From: Leptospirillum ferrooxidans C2-3
Lineage (GTDB): Bacteria; Nitrospirota; Leptospirillia; Leptospirillales; Leptospirillaceae
DNA length: 64,000 nucleotides
NCBI RefSeq assembly: GCF_000284315.1
Contig: NC_017094.1
Coordinates: 124,001-188,000, forward strand
Direction of reading: 5' to 3'
The notes under the pieces were generated by a model. The model made no database searches and was not told the DNA's origin. It worked only from the letters and a program-made list of their open reading frames with translations. Position numbers and translations under genes: made by a program. Numbering within the stretch: position 1 is the stretch's first letter; the number at the start of each line of letters is the position of its first letter. Positions 16,761 through 24,757 of this stretch are shown here, in pieces.

Positions 16761-18035
16761 TCATGCAGAAGGAGAGAATGAGTCTCTTCTCAGGATCTGT
16801 GCTCCCATGGAAAAACAGATGCGGTTTCCCCCCAATTCCTTGGAGCAGTACATGGCCTTGTCCGCTTCCTTCATGAGCGACTCCGGTGTCTCTCCATCCT
16901 CCGGGAAGACGGAAATTCCGATGCTTGCGCCGAGACATGGTGTTGCATTCGGGAGGATGATGGGATCATCAAGTGACTTGATGAGTCGTTCGCCAAGAAG
17001 GAATGGAGCTTCCGGATCGGTAAATCCGGACATGAGAAGAACGAATTCGTCTCCTCCAAGTCGTGACAGGACGTCTGAGCCTCTCAGTTGGCTGCCGAAT
17101 CTTTTGGAGACCTCAATAAGTGCCAGGTCTCCGCTGTCATGTCCCAGAAGGTCATTGATCTCCTTGAACCTGTCCAGATCTATATAAAGAATGGCCAACC
17201 TTTTCTTTTCACGAGAACAGTTGGAGAGAGCGTATCCGATCCACTCCATGACAAAAGCTCGGTTCGGAAGCCCTGTCAGGGGATCGTGGTGGGCGTCGTG
17301 GTGAAGGGATGTCACGAGTTCATTCACTTTGGAGATGTCTTCAAGTATTCTTTTTGAGGCCACTCCCAGAAAAGACGCGAACAGGATGAAGGACAATCCA
17401 AATAGTGTTGATGCCCGGCGTAGCCTTTTTCGTGAAGCCTTTTCCATTTCCTCGTGTGCCTTGAGGTAGACGATCCGGATGTTCTCCATATAGGGGGTGA
17501 TCTCCTCGAGAGGAGATCTTTCCTGGAGCTTCCTGAAGTGAGCGCGCGTTTCCATCAACCCCCGTTGTTGCATCCGTCGTGAGGATTGGACCAGATCAGA
17601 GCTCCCTATATTTGCGAATTGGTTCAGGCGGGCAAGGGTATCGGTCGATTTTCCCCTTGAAAGAAGTCTTCTAAGATCTCCAATGTCCTGCACCATCTTT
17701 TCGATTCCTGTCGTGTAAGAGACCAGATAGGCTGTCTGCCCCGAAAGAAGGTACCCGTTTTTTCCCAGACCACTTTCCGTAATGTCTGAATGGATCCGGT
17801 CAATCGCCGCCACAATGCGCTCATCCATCCGGGATTTGCTCTCTGCGTGCAGATACGAAAAGATTTCAAAAAGGGCACCTCCGTAGGATAGAACGGTTAT
17901 GGATGTCAGAATGACCAGAAACCAGGCGAGTGCTCCTCCGGCCCATCGCCAGGGAAGAAAAGAGAAGGGATGTCGCCTGGGGAGAGGCGATCCTCTTTCT
18001 CCCGAGTTTAGAACAAGCCATTTTTTATACGCCAT
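16761..18035 (-). CDS. Membrane diguanylate cyclase with CHASE3-like sensor
   Basis: Two membrane segments (about residues 30-55 and 208-228) enclose a helical periplasmic domain with GKNGYLLSGQTAYLVSY, like CHASE3. The cytoplasmic GGDEF domain follows DPLTGLPNRAF. The active site RLGGDEF at 325-331 is canonical and the RxxD inhibitory site at R318-D321 is intact. It should therefore make cyclic di-GMP and be product-inhibited. A second protein of the same design is encoded at 59615-60847. It is unrelated in operon to its neighbours. Confidence 0.88.
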   Translation of the reverse strand: MAYKKWLVLNSGERGSPLPRRHPFSFLPWRWAGGALAWFLVILTSITVLSYGGALFEIFSYLHAESKSRMDERIVAAIDRIHSDITESGLGKNGYLLSGQTAYLVSYTTGIEKMVQDIGDLRRLLSRGKSTDTLARLNQFANIGSSDLVQSSRRMQQRGLMETRAHFRKLQERSPLEEITPYMENIRIVYLKAHEEMEKASRKRLRRASTLFGLSFILFASFLGVASKRILEDISKVNELVTSLHHDAHHDPLTGLPNRAFVMEWIGYALSNCSREKKRLAILYIDLDRFKEINDLLGHDSGDLALIEVSKRFGSQLRGSDVLSRLGGDEFVLLMSGFTDPEAPFLLGERLIKSLDDPIILPNATPCLGASIGISVFPEDGETPESLMKEADKAMYCSKELGGNRICFSMGAQILRRDSFSPSA

Positions 18036-18819
18036 TGTTCATCCGATCATCGGTAGTGTGTCTTCATGGAGAGTTGTGAGAGGTGACGATTGTCTGATAA
18101 CTCCTGAACCGAATTTGAAAAGCATCCGTTAAAAAAGACGGAAAGCGGCTATGGCCCAAGGAAGAGTGTTGGAAAAGCAGTAAAGATGACATGTCTGTTG
18201 GGCGGATGATGTCTTTAAAAAGATATCGGTGATTTTTCAGGAATTTTCTGTAAAAGGGGGAGGAGCGGTTGGAGGGATGCCTATCTGTCATATAGCCATC
18301 AGGCAAGGCCGCATTTTTTTCCAAAGGAGCTCTTTCGAGTTGGATGTCCCTGAGTTCAACCCTTGTTCTGGACTAAATCTAGCCTTGCCCATCATGATTT
18401 CTAACACCCATTTTAACGCGAACGGGACTGTCCATCCTGAGGGAAAGATTCATTTTCTACCCCCATATCTCCAAAAGAATAGCTTCATCCGGCATGATAT
18501 TGGATCATTTTTTGAAATGGTGTCTTGTTTCCAAATCTTATAAATGCCAATCATTGATTGCGGACATTTTTTAGCATATTCAGGTTGTTTTCGGAGTGAT
18601 CATCATCACATCTGGAGCCTTATTATTTCCCTTTGAATCTGTTTGTGAACAGGTCCAGTCTTTTTAAAGGGAGTTTGTTCCGGATTTTGCCTCTTGGACT
18701 GCCGGACTGTATCCTAGTCATTCGTCCATTCCCTAAAACGGGGCAAGGCTGCCATGGCTCTTTTCCCGCACAAAGGGATCTCTCTCACCAGACTATTATT
18801 TTTGAGGTTTCAGAACGAT
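18036..18819. other. Long intergenic region without a supported gene
   Basis: A plus-strand open stretch at 18229-18543 would give 104 residues but has no ribosome site or recognisable composition, so I do not call it. The region separates the divergent cyclase and MFS genes and must hold their promoters. AT-rich patches lie near 18530-18620. No RNA gene was recognised. Confidence 0.35.
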
Positions 18820-20091
18820 ATGAGCTCGCCATCATCCAAAACACAAATTCTTCTCGCAAGTCTTGTGGGAACGACTATTGAGTTTTTTGATTTCTATATC
18901 TTTGCGACGGCATCTGTGCTGGTTTTTCCTTCTTTGTTCTTTCCATCGGGAAATCCCACAACGGCGGCTTTACAATCGCTTGCCACATTTGCGCTCGCTT
19001 TCATCACCCGACCGATCGGCGCAGTTCTTTTTGGACACTATGGAGATCGAGTCGGACGAAAGGCGACTCTGGTGGCGGCGCTTATGACGATGGGACTGTC
19101 CACCATCCTGATCGGTCTTCTTCCGACATATGGTCAAATTGGTCTCATGGCTCCGCTTCTTCTTGCGATTTGCCGTTTGGGACAAGGCTTGGGGCTGGGA
19201 GGGGAGTGGGGTGGTGCGGTCCTTCTGGCCACAGAAAATGCACCACCAGGCCGAAGGGCGTGGTATGGAATGTTTCCTCAGCTCGGAGCGCCGGTGGGAT
19301 TCATTCTCTCCACGAGTCTTTTTTTAATCCTTTCTCATGAGCTGACCCATGAGGAGTTCGCATTATGGGGATGGAGGGTTCCTTTTCTGCTCAGTGCTTT
19401 TTTGGTGATGATCGGCCTTTGGGTTCGACTTCGTCTTATCGAGACGCCTGACTTCAGACAATCGATGGAGCGGGGGGAACGGGCCCGGATCCCTGTCCTT
19501 TCCGTGATCTTGCATTATCCAAAATCCCTTTTGATTGGACTCTTTTCCCTGTTGAGCACCTTTGTGCTCTTTTATCTCATGACCGTTTTTGCCCTCGGGT
19601 GGGGAACCACACATTTGGGTTATCCACGGGAGACTTTTTTATTTCTTCAAATGGCCGGAGTCCTATGCTTTGCATTGATGATCCCTGTATCGGCCCGGTA
19701 TGCGGACCATCGGGGGTGTCGCGAGTCCATGATCCTTGCCACCGTCCTGATCTTCATTTTTGGTCTGACTTTTGGCCACGTAATGGTTTCCGGCCATCCC
19801 CTTCTGATCTTGCTTTTCTTTGTTCTTGGATTTTCGGTGACCGGCTTGACCTATGGTCCTGCAGGAACGGTGCTGGCAGAGCTCTTTCCAACACCGGTCC
19901 GTTATACCGGAGCGTCCCTTGCTTTTAATCTGGCGGGGATTGTTGGTGCCTCTCCGGCACCCTATATTGCGACAAAACTGGCTGTGACCCATGGAATTGG
20001 CGCTGTGGGAGGGTATCTTTGCGTCACGGCGGTTCTGACTTTTCTGGCTCTATTGGCTGTAAAGCCGGTGGGTGAAATCAGCGCTCCCTAG
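18820..20091 (+). CDS. MFS metabolite:H+ symporter (MHS family)
   Basis: The product has twelve hydrophobic segments and the MHS signatures GTTIEFFDFYIFATAS in helix 1, FGHYGDRVGRKATL in the first cytoplasmic loop and GLGLGGEWGGAVLLATE in helix 4. It also has ELFPTPVRYTGASLAFN near the C-terminus. MHS members (ProP, ShiA, KgtP types) import osmolytes or carboxylic acids with protons; the substrate cannot be told here. ATG 18820 is preferred as it begins just before helix 1; a longer form from 18754 is possible. It stands alone with no obvious operon partner. Confidence 0.85.
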   Translation: MSSPSSKTQILLASLVGTTIEFFDFYIFATASVLVFPSLFFPSGNPTTAALQSLATFALAFITRPIGAVLFGHYGDRVGRKATLVAALMTMGLSTILIGLLPTYGQIGLMAPLLLAICRLGQGLGLGGEWGGAVLLATENAPPGRRAWYGMFPQLGAPVGFILSTSLFLILSHELTHEEFALWGWRVPFLLSAFLVMIGLWVRLRLIETPDFRQSMERGERARIPVLSVILHYPKSLLIGLFSLLSTFVLFYLMTVFALGWGTTHLGYPRETFLFLQMAGVLCFALMIPVSARYADHRGCRESMILATVLIFIFGLTFGHVMVSGHPLLILLFFVLGFSVTGLTYGPAGTVLAELFPTPVRYTGASLAFNLAGIVGASPAPYIATKLAVTHGIGAVGGYLCVTAVLTFLALLAVKPVGEISAP

Positions 20092-20209
20092 AAGTTGTTT
20101 TTGCTCAACTCCGGTCTTTGCCCCAGCGGTCGAATCCTTTCTGTAAGGGTGTATGATCGATCAAAGGCGAGATTTCTTTGGTATGTCCTCATGGAGGAGG
20201 GATCGGGTG

Positions 20210-20530
20210 ATGAAGAAAATCGGTCTGTTTTTGATGATGATCACCATTTTTGTGTTTCATGTCGATATGGCTGAAGCGGTGTCTCCTGTCCTGATCGCAC
20301 CGGACGGAAAGTATCTGGGGAATCTCAACGACAATCCCTATGACCCGAACTCCGTCGCCAATCCCTATGGACAATATGGGAGTCCCTATTCTCCCGATTC
20401 GATCAACAATCCCTACGGAGTATACGGAAGTCCCTACTCTCCCCAGTCTCCTAACAATCCCTATGGTCAGGGCCCGTCAGTCATTTCTCCCAATACCGGT
20501 GGTTCATTCCAGAATAATCCGGGAAAGTAG
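20210..20530 (+). CDS. Small secreted NPYG-repeat protein
   Basis: ATG 20210 follows GGAGGAGGG. A signal peptide (MKKIGLFLMMITIFVFHVDM, cleaved after AEA) precedes about 85 residues built from the repeated unit NPYGxYGSPYSPxSxNNPYG. Proteins with this motif are small exported proteins of unknown function in many Gram-negative bacteria. The high proline, tyrosine and asparagine content suggests an extended, unfolded chain. It lies just before the convergent operon of the ZorAB-like locus. Confidence 0.75.
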   Translation: MKKIGLFLMMITIFVFHVDMAEAVSPVLIAPDGKYLGNLNDNPYDPNSVANPYGQYGSPYSPDSINNPYGVYGSPYSPQSPNNPYGQGPSVISPNTGGSFQNNPGK

Positions 20531-20534
20531 GGCC

Positions 20535-21077
20535 CTAGGGAGATTTTCTCTGTGATGTGATATGACCGTACTGATTGAAGAATTCTTTGAGAGAAAAGTT
20601 CTTGACTATTTTCTGGCGGTCTTCCGGGCGTATTTTTTCATAACTGAATCCCATCCATTTCATCTGACCCAGACAATATTGACAGACATCAAGATGAAGA
20701 ACTTTTTTTTGTCCTGATTGTTCTATCTCGAAATGACCGTCTTCCCTGTTTGAAACCACATAGCGGTCAAATCTGTGGTTGGCCCTCATCTGTCTCAGCT
20801 TTGTACAATCACAAATATGAAACTTCGGGAGATTGTCTGAGACCGGGGTCCTGATATAAAGAACGACATGCGCTTCTTTATAGGTCAGTCTCTGGTCCTC
20901 AGCGATACGGACCTCTTCAAGAGGAATCTCTATTCCCGATTCCTGCAATTGCTCCTGTTCCGAAAGGGACAAGGTCAGGGGGGGCAGGGAGACCGGCTCA
21001 AACTCTCCCAGAGGGGCTTTCATCTTGCTTCTGAGTTCGTTTAAAGCGGCAGACTGAAGAAAGTCAGGGAGTTTCAT
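20535..21077 (-). CDS. CxC...CxxC protein of the ZorAB-like operon, unknown function
   Basis: I do not recognise a named family. The 180-residue cytoplasmic-looking protein has a metal-ligand pattern: C89-x-C91 in FHICDCTKLRQM and C132-x-x-C135 in DVCQYCL. Between them is a RFDRYVVSNREDGHF segment, so it is probably a small zinc-binding domain. A helical C-terminus follows. It is the last gene of the minus-strand operon, 58 bases after the end of the ZorB-like gene. After the IS insertion it may be poorly expressed, since transcription must cross the element. Confidence 0.6.
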   Translation of the reverse strand: MKLPDFLQSAALNELRSKMKAPLGEFEPVSLPPLTLSLSEQEQLQESGIEIPLEEVRIAEDQRLTYKEAHVVLYIRTPVSDNLPKFHICDCTKLRQMRANHRFDRYVVSNREDGHFEIEQSGQKKVLHLDVCQYCLGQMKWMGFSYEKIRPEDRQKIVKNFSLKEFFNQYGHITSQRKSP

Positions 21078-21135
21078 TCATCCCTCGGGAAGAGTTCTCC
21101 GGATTTTTGCAATCGGGAGATTCCAACTCTGAGAG

Positions 21136-21479
21136 TCATTCCTTTGCCGCCTCTATGATGTTGGCAATTTTGGCTTCAGCATTTGTCCTGACCCTGAACT
21201 CGACGCGCTGGGACTGGGAAAAATCTTCTCTCCCTCCATTGTCGAAAACAAGATGGGAAGAGGAGAGGCCATTCGCTGTCAGGAGTTTTTTAAGCCAGTT
21301 CTTCTCATTCAAGACTTGGGGAAGTGTCAGGACATATTCGAGTGTGGTTCTTGTTCTGGCCTGGGAGAGTGCCATGTTGCGGAAGTAGGCATCATCTGTT
21401 GATACGGCCCCTTTCCAGAAGCTCGAGGTGTGTCCCTCAACCCGAATTTCCCGGATGGAGTCACGATATTTTGGAGAAG
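21136..21479 (-). pseudogene. ZorB-like OmpA/MotB protein, C-terminal part (separated by IS1380)
   Basis: On the minus strand the reading after the IS copy of the target site gives SPKYRDSIREIRVEGHTSSF and NMALSQARTRTTLEYVLTL, then SQSQRVEFRV. This is the OmpA C-terminal peptidoglycan-binding domain, with the EGHTS and late-arginine motifs. It continues directly from the N-terminal part at 23190-23564 once the element and one target copy are removed. Without the IS the gene would encode 237 residues. A start inside this part (ATG 21375) could give only a headless fragment. Confidence 0.85.
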
Positions 21480-23189
21480 CCCAAGAACCGCGATTGAAAG
21501 AGAAAAAGTGAGGAAAAAAACAAGAAACCCCTTGTCGTTTCTGGTAAAATGGATGTTGTCAAAGACAACCATTTACCCACCCGAAGGGTGAAACGAAAGG
21601 GGCGACTTCATGGTACGACAAACCGTTCTTCCATTCAAACTCGAATCGACCGACGACACGATCACCTCTCAGGCGGGGCTGGTTCTGTTTGGGGAGTTTC
21701 TTCAGTCTCTCGGACTGAAGAAGAAGATTGACCGGGCCTTCGGGAAGCCCGGAAGCGGAGCGGGGTACAGAGCCTCGTCCTATGTGGTCCCCCTGTTGCT
21801 GATGCTGCAAGGCGGAGGAAGGAGCCTTTGTGACCTTCGGATGATCGCCCAGGACAAGGGACTGTTGGGGCTTCTTGGTATCGGAGAGGTGCCGTCGACG
21901 GACGCGTTCGGCCGGTGGCTCCGGCGGATGGGGGCTTCCGACACCGGGTTGTCGGCACTGGAGTCGGTCATCGCCCGGGTTCTGTCGGTTCTGGGCAAGG
22001 CACTTCGGAAGAGGCGGAAGAAGGCCGGCCTGTCTTGGGTCCGGGAGGTGACCCTCGACATCGATGCCAGCCAGATCGTGGCGGAAAAGGCCGAAGCCCT
22101 GTGGACCTACAAGGGGGAGAAGGGGTACATGCCTCTGGTGGGGCACGTGAAGGAACTCTCCGGGATGGTGATACACGAAGAATTTCGGGAGGGGAACGTC
22201 TCTCCGGGAGCGGACCATGTTCCGTTTCTGAAGGACTGCCTCCGGCGTCTTCCGGCAGGGATCCGGATCGCCCGGTTTCGGGCGGACAGCGCGTCGTACC
22301 AGGCCTCCGTCATCAATTTCTGCCAGGAGCGGGGAATCCGGTTCGTGATCGGAGCCGATCTGGATGTGGCGGTGCGGGCGGCGATCGGAAGGATCCCCGA
22401 GAGCGACTGGAGGCCCTATCAGGACGGTCATATCGCCGAGACGGTGCACACGATGAACAAAACCCACAACGCCTTCCGGCTCATCGTGGTGCGCCGGCGG
22501 GTGCAGACCCCTTTGCCGGGAATGGAGGAGGAAGGAGAAAAAGAGGCTTCTCCCGATGTCCGATACAAGGTCCTGGCCACCAGCCACAAGGAGATCCCCG
22601 AATGGGTCGTGGCCTGGTACAAGCAGCGGGGAGAGGATTCCGAGAACCGGATCAAGGAGCTGAAGATCGGGTTCGGGATGGAGCGGATGCCCAGTGGAGA
22701 CACGAAAGCCAACGGGATCTTTTTCCGGATCGGAGTGCTGGCCTACAACCTCTTTCTCCTGTTCCGGGGACAGATTCTGGACGAGAGCTTCAAGCGGGCC
22801 CAGGTCCAGACGGTCCGATGGCAGATCTATCAGATGGCCGGGAAAGTGGTGCGTCATGCGGGCGTTCTCGTTCTCAAGGTGGCGGAGGATGTTCTGGCCC
22901 CCTTTCGGAGCTTTCGGGAGAGGTGCTGGCGGCTCTGGTGCCGGGAAGGAAGTCCGTAAGACTTCCCTCTTCCTCCACGCCTCCCTGAAAACGCACCCGA
23001 CCGGAACGGAGGGGAACCTGCGTCCAAAAGAGAGGGGAAAACCCGGAAAAAGCCGAAAACGACCCCGGTTTTCCCTCTTCTGGCCATTAGATCGGGATGC
23101 GGTGGGGAATCCTTCCCTTCAAAAATGAAGGCTCCCTCTCTTTACCCCTCTTGCGAGGGCCGGTTTTAAAATCAATTTCGGTTTTTGGG
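21480..23189 (+). mobile_element. IS1380-family insertion sequence, 1710 bp, complete
   Basis: The ends are imperfect inverted repeats: left CCCAAGAACCGCGATTGA, right (read inward) CCCAAAAACCGAAATTGA. Five-base target duplications AGAAG lie at 21475-21479 and 23190-23194. A single transposase gene fills most of it. The high identity expected of a recent insertion cannot be measured here, but the intact ends, transposase and target copies argue for recent movement. It splits a ZorB-like gene. Confidence 0.92.
21610..22959 (+). CDS. IS1380-family transposase
   Basis: The 449-residue protein has the DDE architecture of this family. LDIDASQIVAEK carries the first aspartate and ARFRADSASYQASVINFC the second; YKQRGEDSENRIKELKIGFG carries the glutamate, followed by FRIGVLAYNLFLLF. 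G+C and codon use are richer than in the surrounding genes (for example CTC, CGG and GGG codons), as expected for a visiting element. It has its own ATG about 130 bases inside the left end. Nothing suggests inactivation. Confidence 0.93.
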   Translation: MVRQTVLPFKLESTDDTITSQAGLVLFGEFLQSLGLKKKIDRAFGKPGSGAGYRASSYVVPLLLMLQGGGRSLCDLRMIAQDKGLLGLLGIGEVPSTDAFGRWLRRMGASDTGLSALESVIARVLSVLGKALRKRRKKAGLSWVREVTLDIDASQIVAEKAEALWTYKGEKGYMPLVGHVKELSGMVIHEEFREGNVSPGADHVPFLKDCLRRLPAGIRIARFRADSASYQASVINFCQERGIRFVIGADLDVAVRAAIGRIPESDWRPYQDGHIAETVHTMNKTHNAFRLIVVRRRVQTPLPGMEEEGEKEASPDVRYKVLATSHKEIPEWVVAWYKQRGEDSENRIKELKIGFGMERMPSGDTKANGIFFRIGVLAYNLFLLFRGQILDESFKRAQVQTVRWQIYQMAGKVVRHAGVLVLKVAEDVLAPFRSFRERCWRLWCREGSP

Positions 23190-23564
23190 AGAAGAAAGAA
23201 TCTTGACGTAACGGGGGAAAAAATTGGTCAATATTTCTCTGAATCTGGGTTTTATGGTGTCGGATCCTGTATCAAAGAGAATATCCGGCTCCTTGAAGGA
23301 GATGCTCAGGTCCTTGTGGATTTCGGCTCCCCATTCCTTAAGGTCTGGAGTGAATTCTTTTGTCAGGTCCTGATAAAGGTCGACATGGAGTTGATTGTAT
23401 TGAACCGCTATTGTCCGTATCCGGGCATTGACCGATTCAACTTTTATCATATAGGACAGTGCGATCAGCATGAAGATCATCATCAGGCCCGTCATCAGGT
23501 CACTCAGGGGGATCCAGTGTTCGTCCTGGGGGGTGGAGTTTTCTGAAAACGGATCCTGTTCCAT
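23172..23564 (-). pseudogene. ZorB-like OmpA/MotB protein, N-terminal part (cut by IS1380)
   Basis: The first 125 residues remain before the IS; translation then runs six codons into it and stops. A single membrane helix (residues 23-41) is preceded by the conserved aspartate D22 in IPLSDLMTGLMMIFML, the proton-binding position of MotB/ZorB-type proteins. A coiled linker then leads to the OmpA-domain start (PDILFDTGSDTIKPRFREIL). It begins three bases after the ZorA-like gene. Even if made, it lacks the peptidoglycan-binding half, so the motor complex should be non-functional. Confidence 0.85.
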
Positions 23565-23567
23565 GGT

Positions 23568-24710
23568 CTATCGGGCTCCATTTCCCAATGTCAACACAAG
23601 ATCCCGAAGTTTATCGGTCAGTGGGGTGTAATCCTCGACGAATTTCTGGCTAAGTGCGGTGAGCTGTTGACCAAGACCGCCGATCGCGCGAGTCAGCTCA
23701 GCTTCCAGTGCCTTGTCCAATGCTGCGACCTGGGATTCGGTCCTTTTTGTCGAGGCTTCGATCGACTCACTCAACATCCTTGTTGATGCCTGTACGCCAT
23801 TGGTCATCTGATTTGAAAACTCCAGAATCTTGGTTTCAATATTGGGAAGAGCATCCGATGCTTTTAAAAGGAGACTCCCCAAGGATGAAAGAGAGTCCTC
23901 CATTGCTCTCCTTTGGGTATTGATCTCTGACAGCACGTTTGACAATGTCGTGATCACTGCCTGGGTATCCATACTGGTTTTTGAGAGTGAATCGAAGCCT
24001 TCTGACAGGCTTTTCATCAGGTTCGATGATGAGACCTGCTGCGCCGCGATCTGTTTCATTTGATCCTGGTAACTTTCCTGCCAGAGAAGAACTTTTCCGA
24101 GAGCTTCATTCAATTGATGAAAGCTTTCACCCACCTGCTGGTTGATTTTGGTATCAAAATCCCGGATGACTTCTTCAAGGGCTGTGATCAGAGCATCTGT
24201 TCCACGGTCAGACATGTTTTTCATGAACAGTTCCTGGGAGTCCCGGAGTTTCCCAAACTGGTCATTCGTGTCCTGTCTCAAAAGTTTCATCTGTGACAGG
24301 AGCGTGGAATCTTCCTGACCGGCCAGGGCTTTGTGAATGCGTTCAAGTGCTATTGCAAGATCTTTTATGGTGACCTGATTCGGCAGGGAATCATCATTTT
24401 TTTGGGAATTGTTCCAGATATCTTTTCCTTTGAAGAATATTGCGAGAAGAATTCCCAAAAGGGAGATCCAAAATGCGGTTCTCAGTCCTTCCAGAAGGGC
24501 TGGGAGGCTTTTTTGGACATTATTCGGGTTGAAATTCCAGAGCCCAACCGATATGCCGAGAAAGGTCCCAAAAATACCAATGGTGGTGAAAAAAGCCGGA
24601 TAGGCAGAACTGTTCCTGTTTGCAAACTTGTTTTGCTTCAGGACGATGAATGCCAGAATGACTACGACAATCATTGCAATGGTGATGGCTGAAATTCCAT
24701 CTACTGGCAT
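23568..24710 (-). CDS. MotA/ExbB-type proton channel protein, ZorA-like
   Basis: Three membrane helices (about residues 5-24, 37-58 and 76-94) include GIFGTFLGISVGL and LLEGLRTAFWISLLGILLA, the MotA/TolQ/ExbB channel signature. About 270 residues of predicted coiled coil with many Ser/Gln/Leu heptads follow (for example LSNVLSEINTQRRAMEDSL). ZorA of Zorya antiphage systems has this channel-plus-long-tail design and pairs with a MotB-like ZorB, exactly as here. The tail is shorter than in typical ZorA. Flagellar MotA is unlikely: no flagellar genes are near and the tail is wrong. Function as a defence motor is an inference. Confidence 0.75.
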   Translation of the reverse strand: MPVDGISAITIAMIVVVILAFIVLKQNKFANRNSSAYPAFFTTIGIFGTFLGISVGLWNFNPNNVQKSLPALLEGLRTAFWISLLGILLAIFFKGKDIWNNSQKNDDSLPNQVTIKDLAIALERIHKALAGQEDSTLLSQMKLLRQDTNDQFGKLRDSQELFMKNMSDRGTDALITALEEVIRDFDTKINQQVGESFHQLNEALGKVLLWQESYQDQMKQIAAQQVSSSNLMKSLSEGFDSLSKTSMDTQAVITTLSNVLSEINTQRRAMEDSLSSLGSLLLKASDALPNIETKILEFSNQMTNGVQASTRMLSESIEASTKRTESQVAALDKALEAELTRAIGGLGQQLTALSQKFVEDYTPLTDKLRDLVLTLGNGAR

Positions 24711-24757
24711 TCTTTGATTCCTTTCCGGAAAAAATGATCTGATTTTCTGGTTTGACG

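Noticed and set aside
18229..18543. A 104-codon plus-strand open frame in the 18 kb gap
   Set aside because: No ribosome site, no recognisable motif and atypical composition; not enough to call a gene.
21559..22857. A 432-codon minus-strand open frame across the insertion sequence
   Set aside because: It is the antisense shadow of the G+C-rich IS1380 transposase gene, which has complete DDE motifs.
23568..24710. Flagellar stator MotA
   Set aside because: There are three membrane helices and a long coiled-coil tail instead of the MotA cytoplasmic domain, no flagellar genes nearby, and the partner has a ZorB/OmpA layout.
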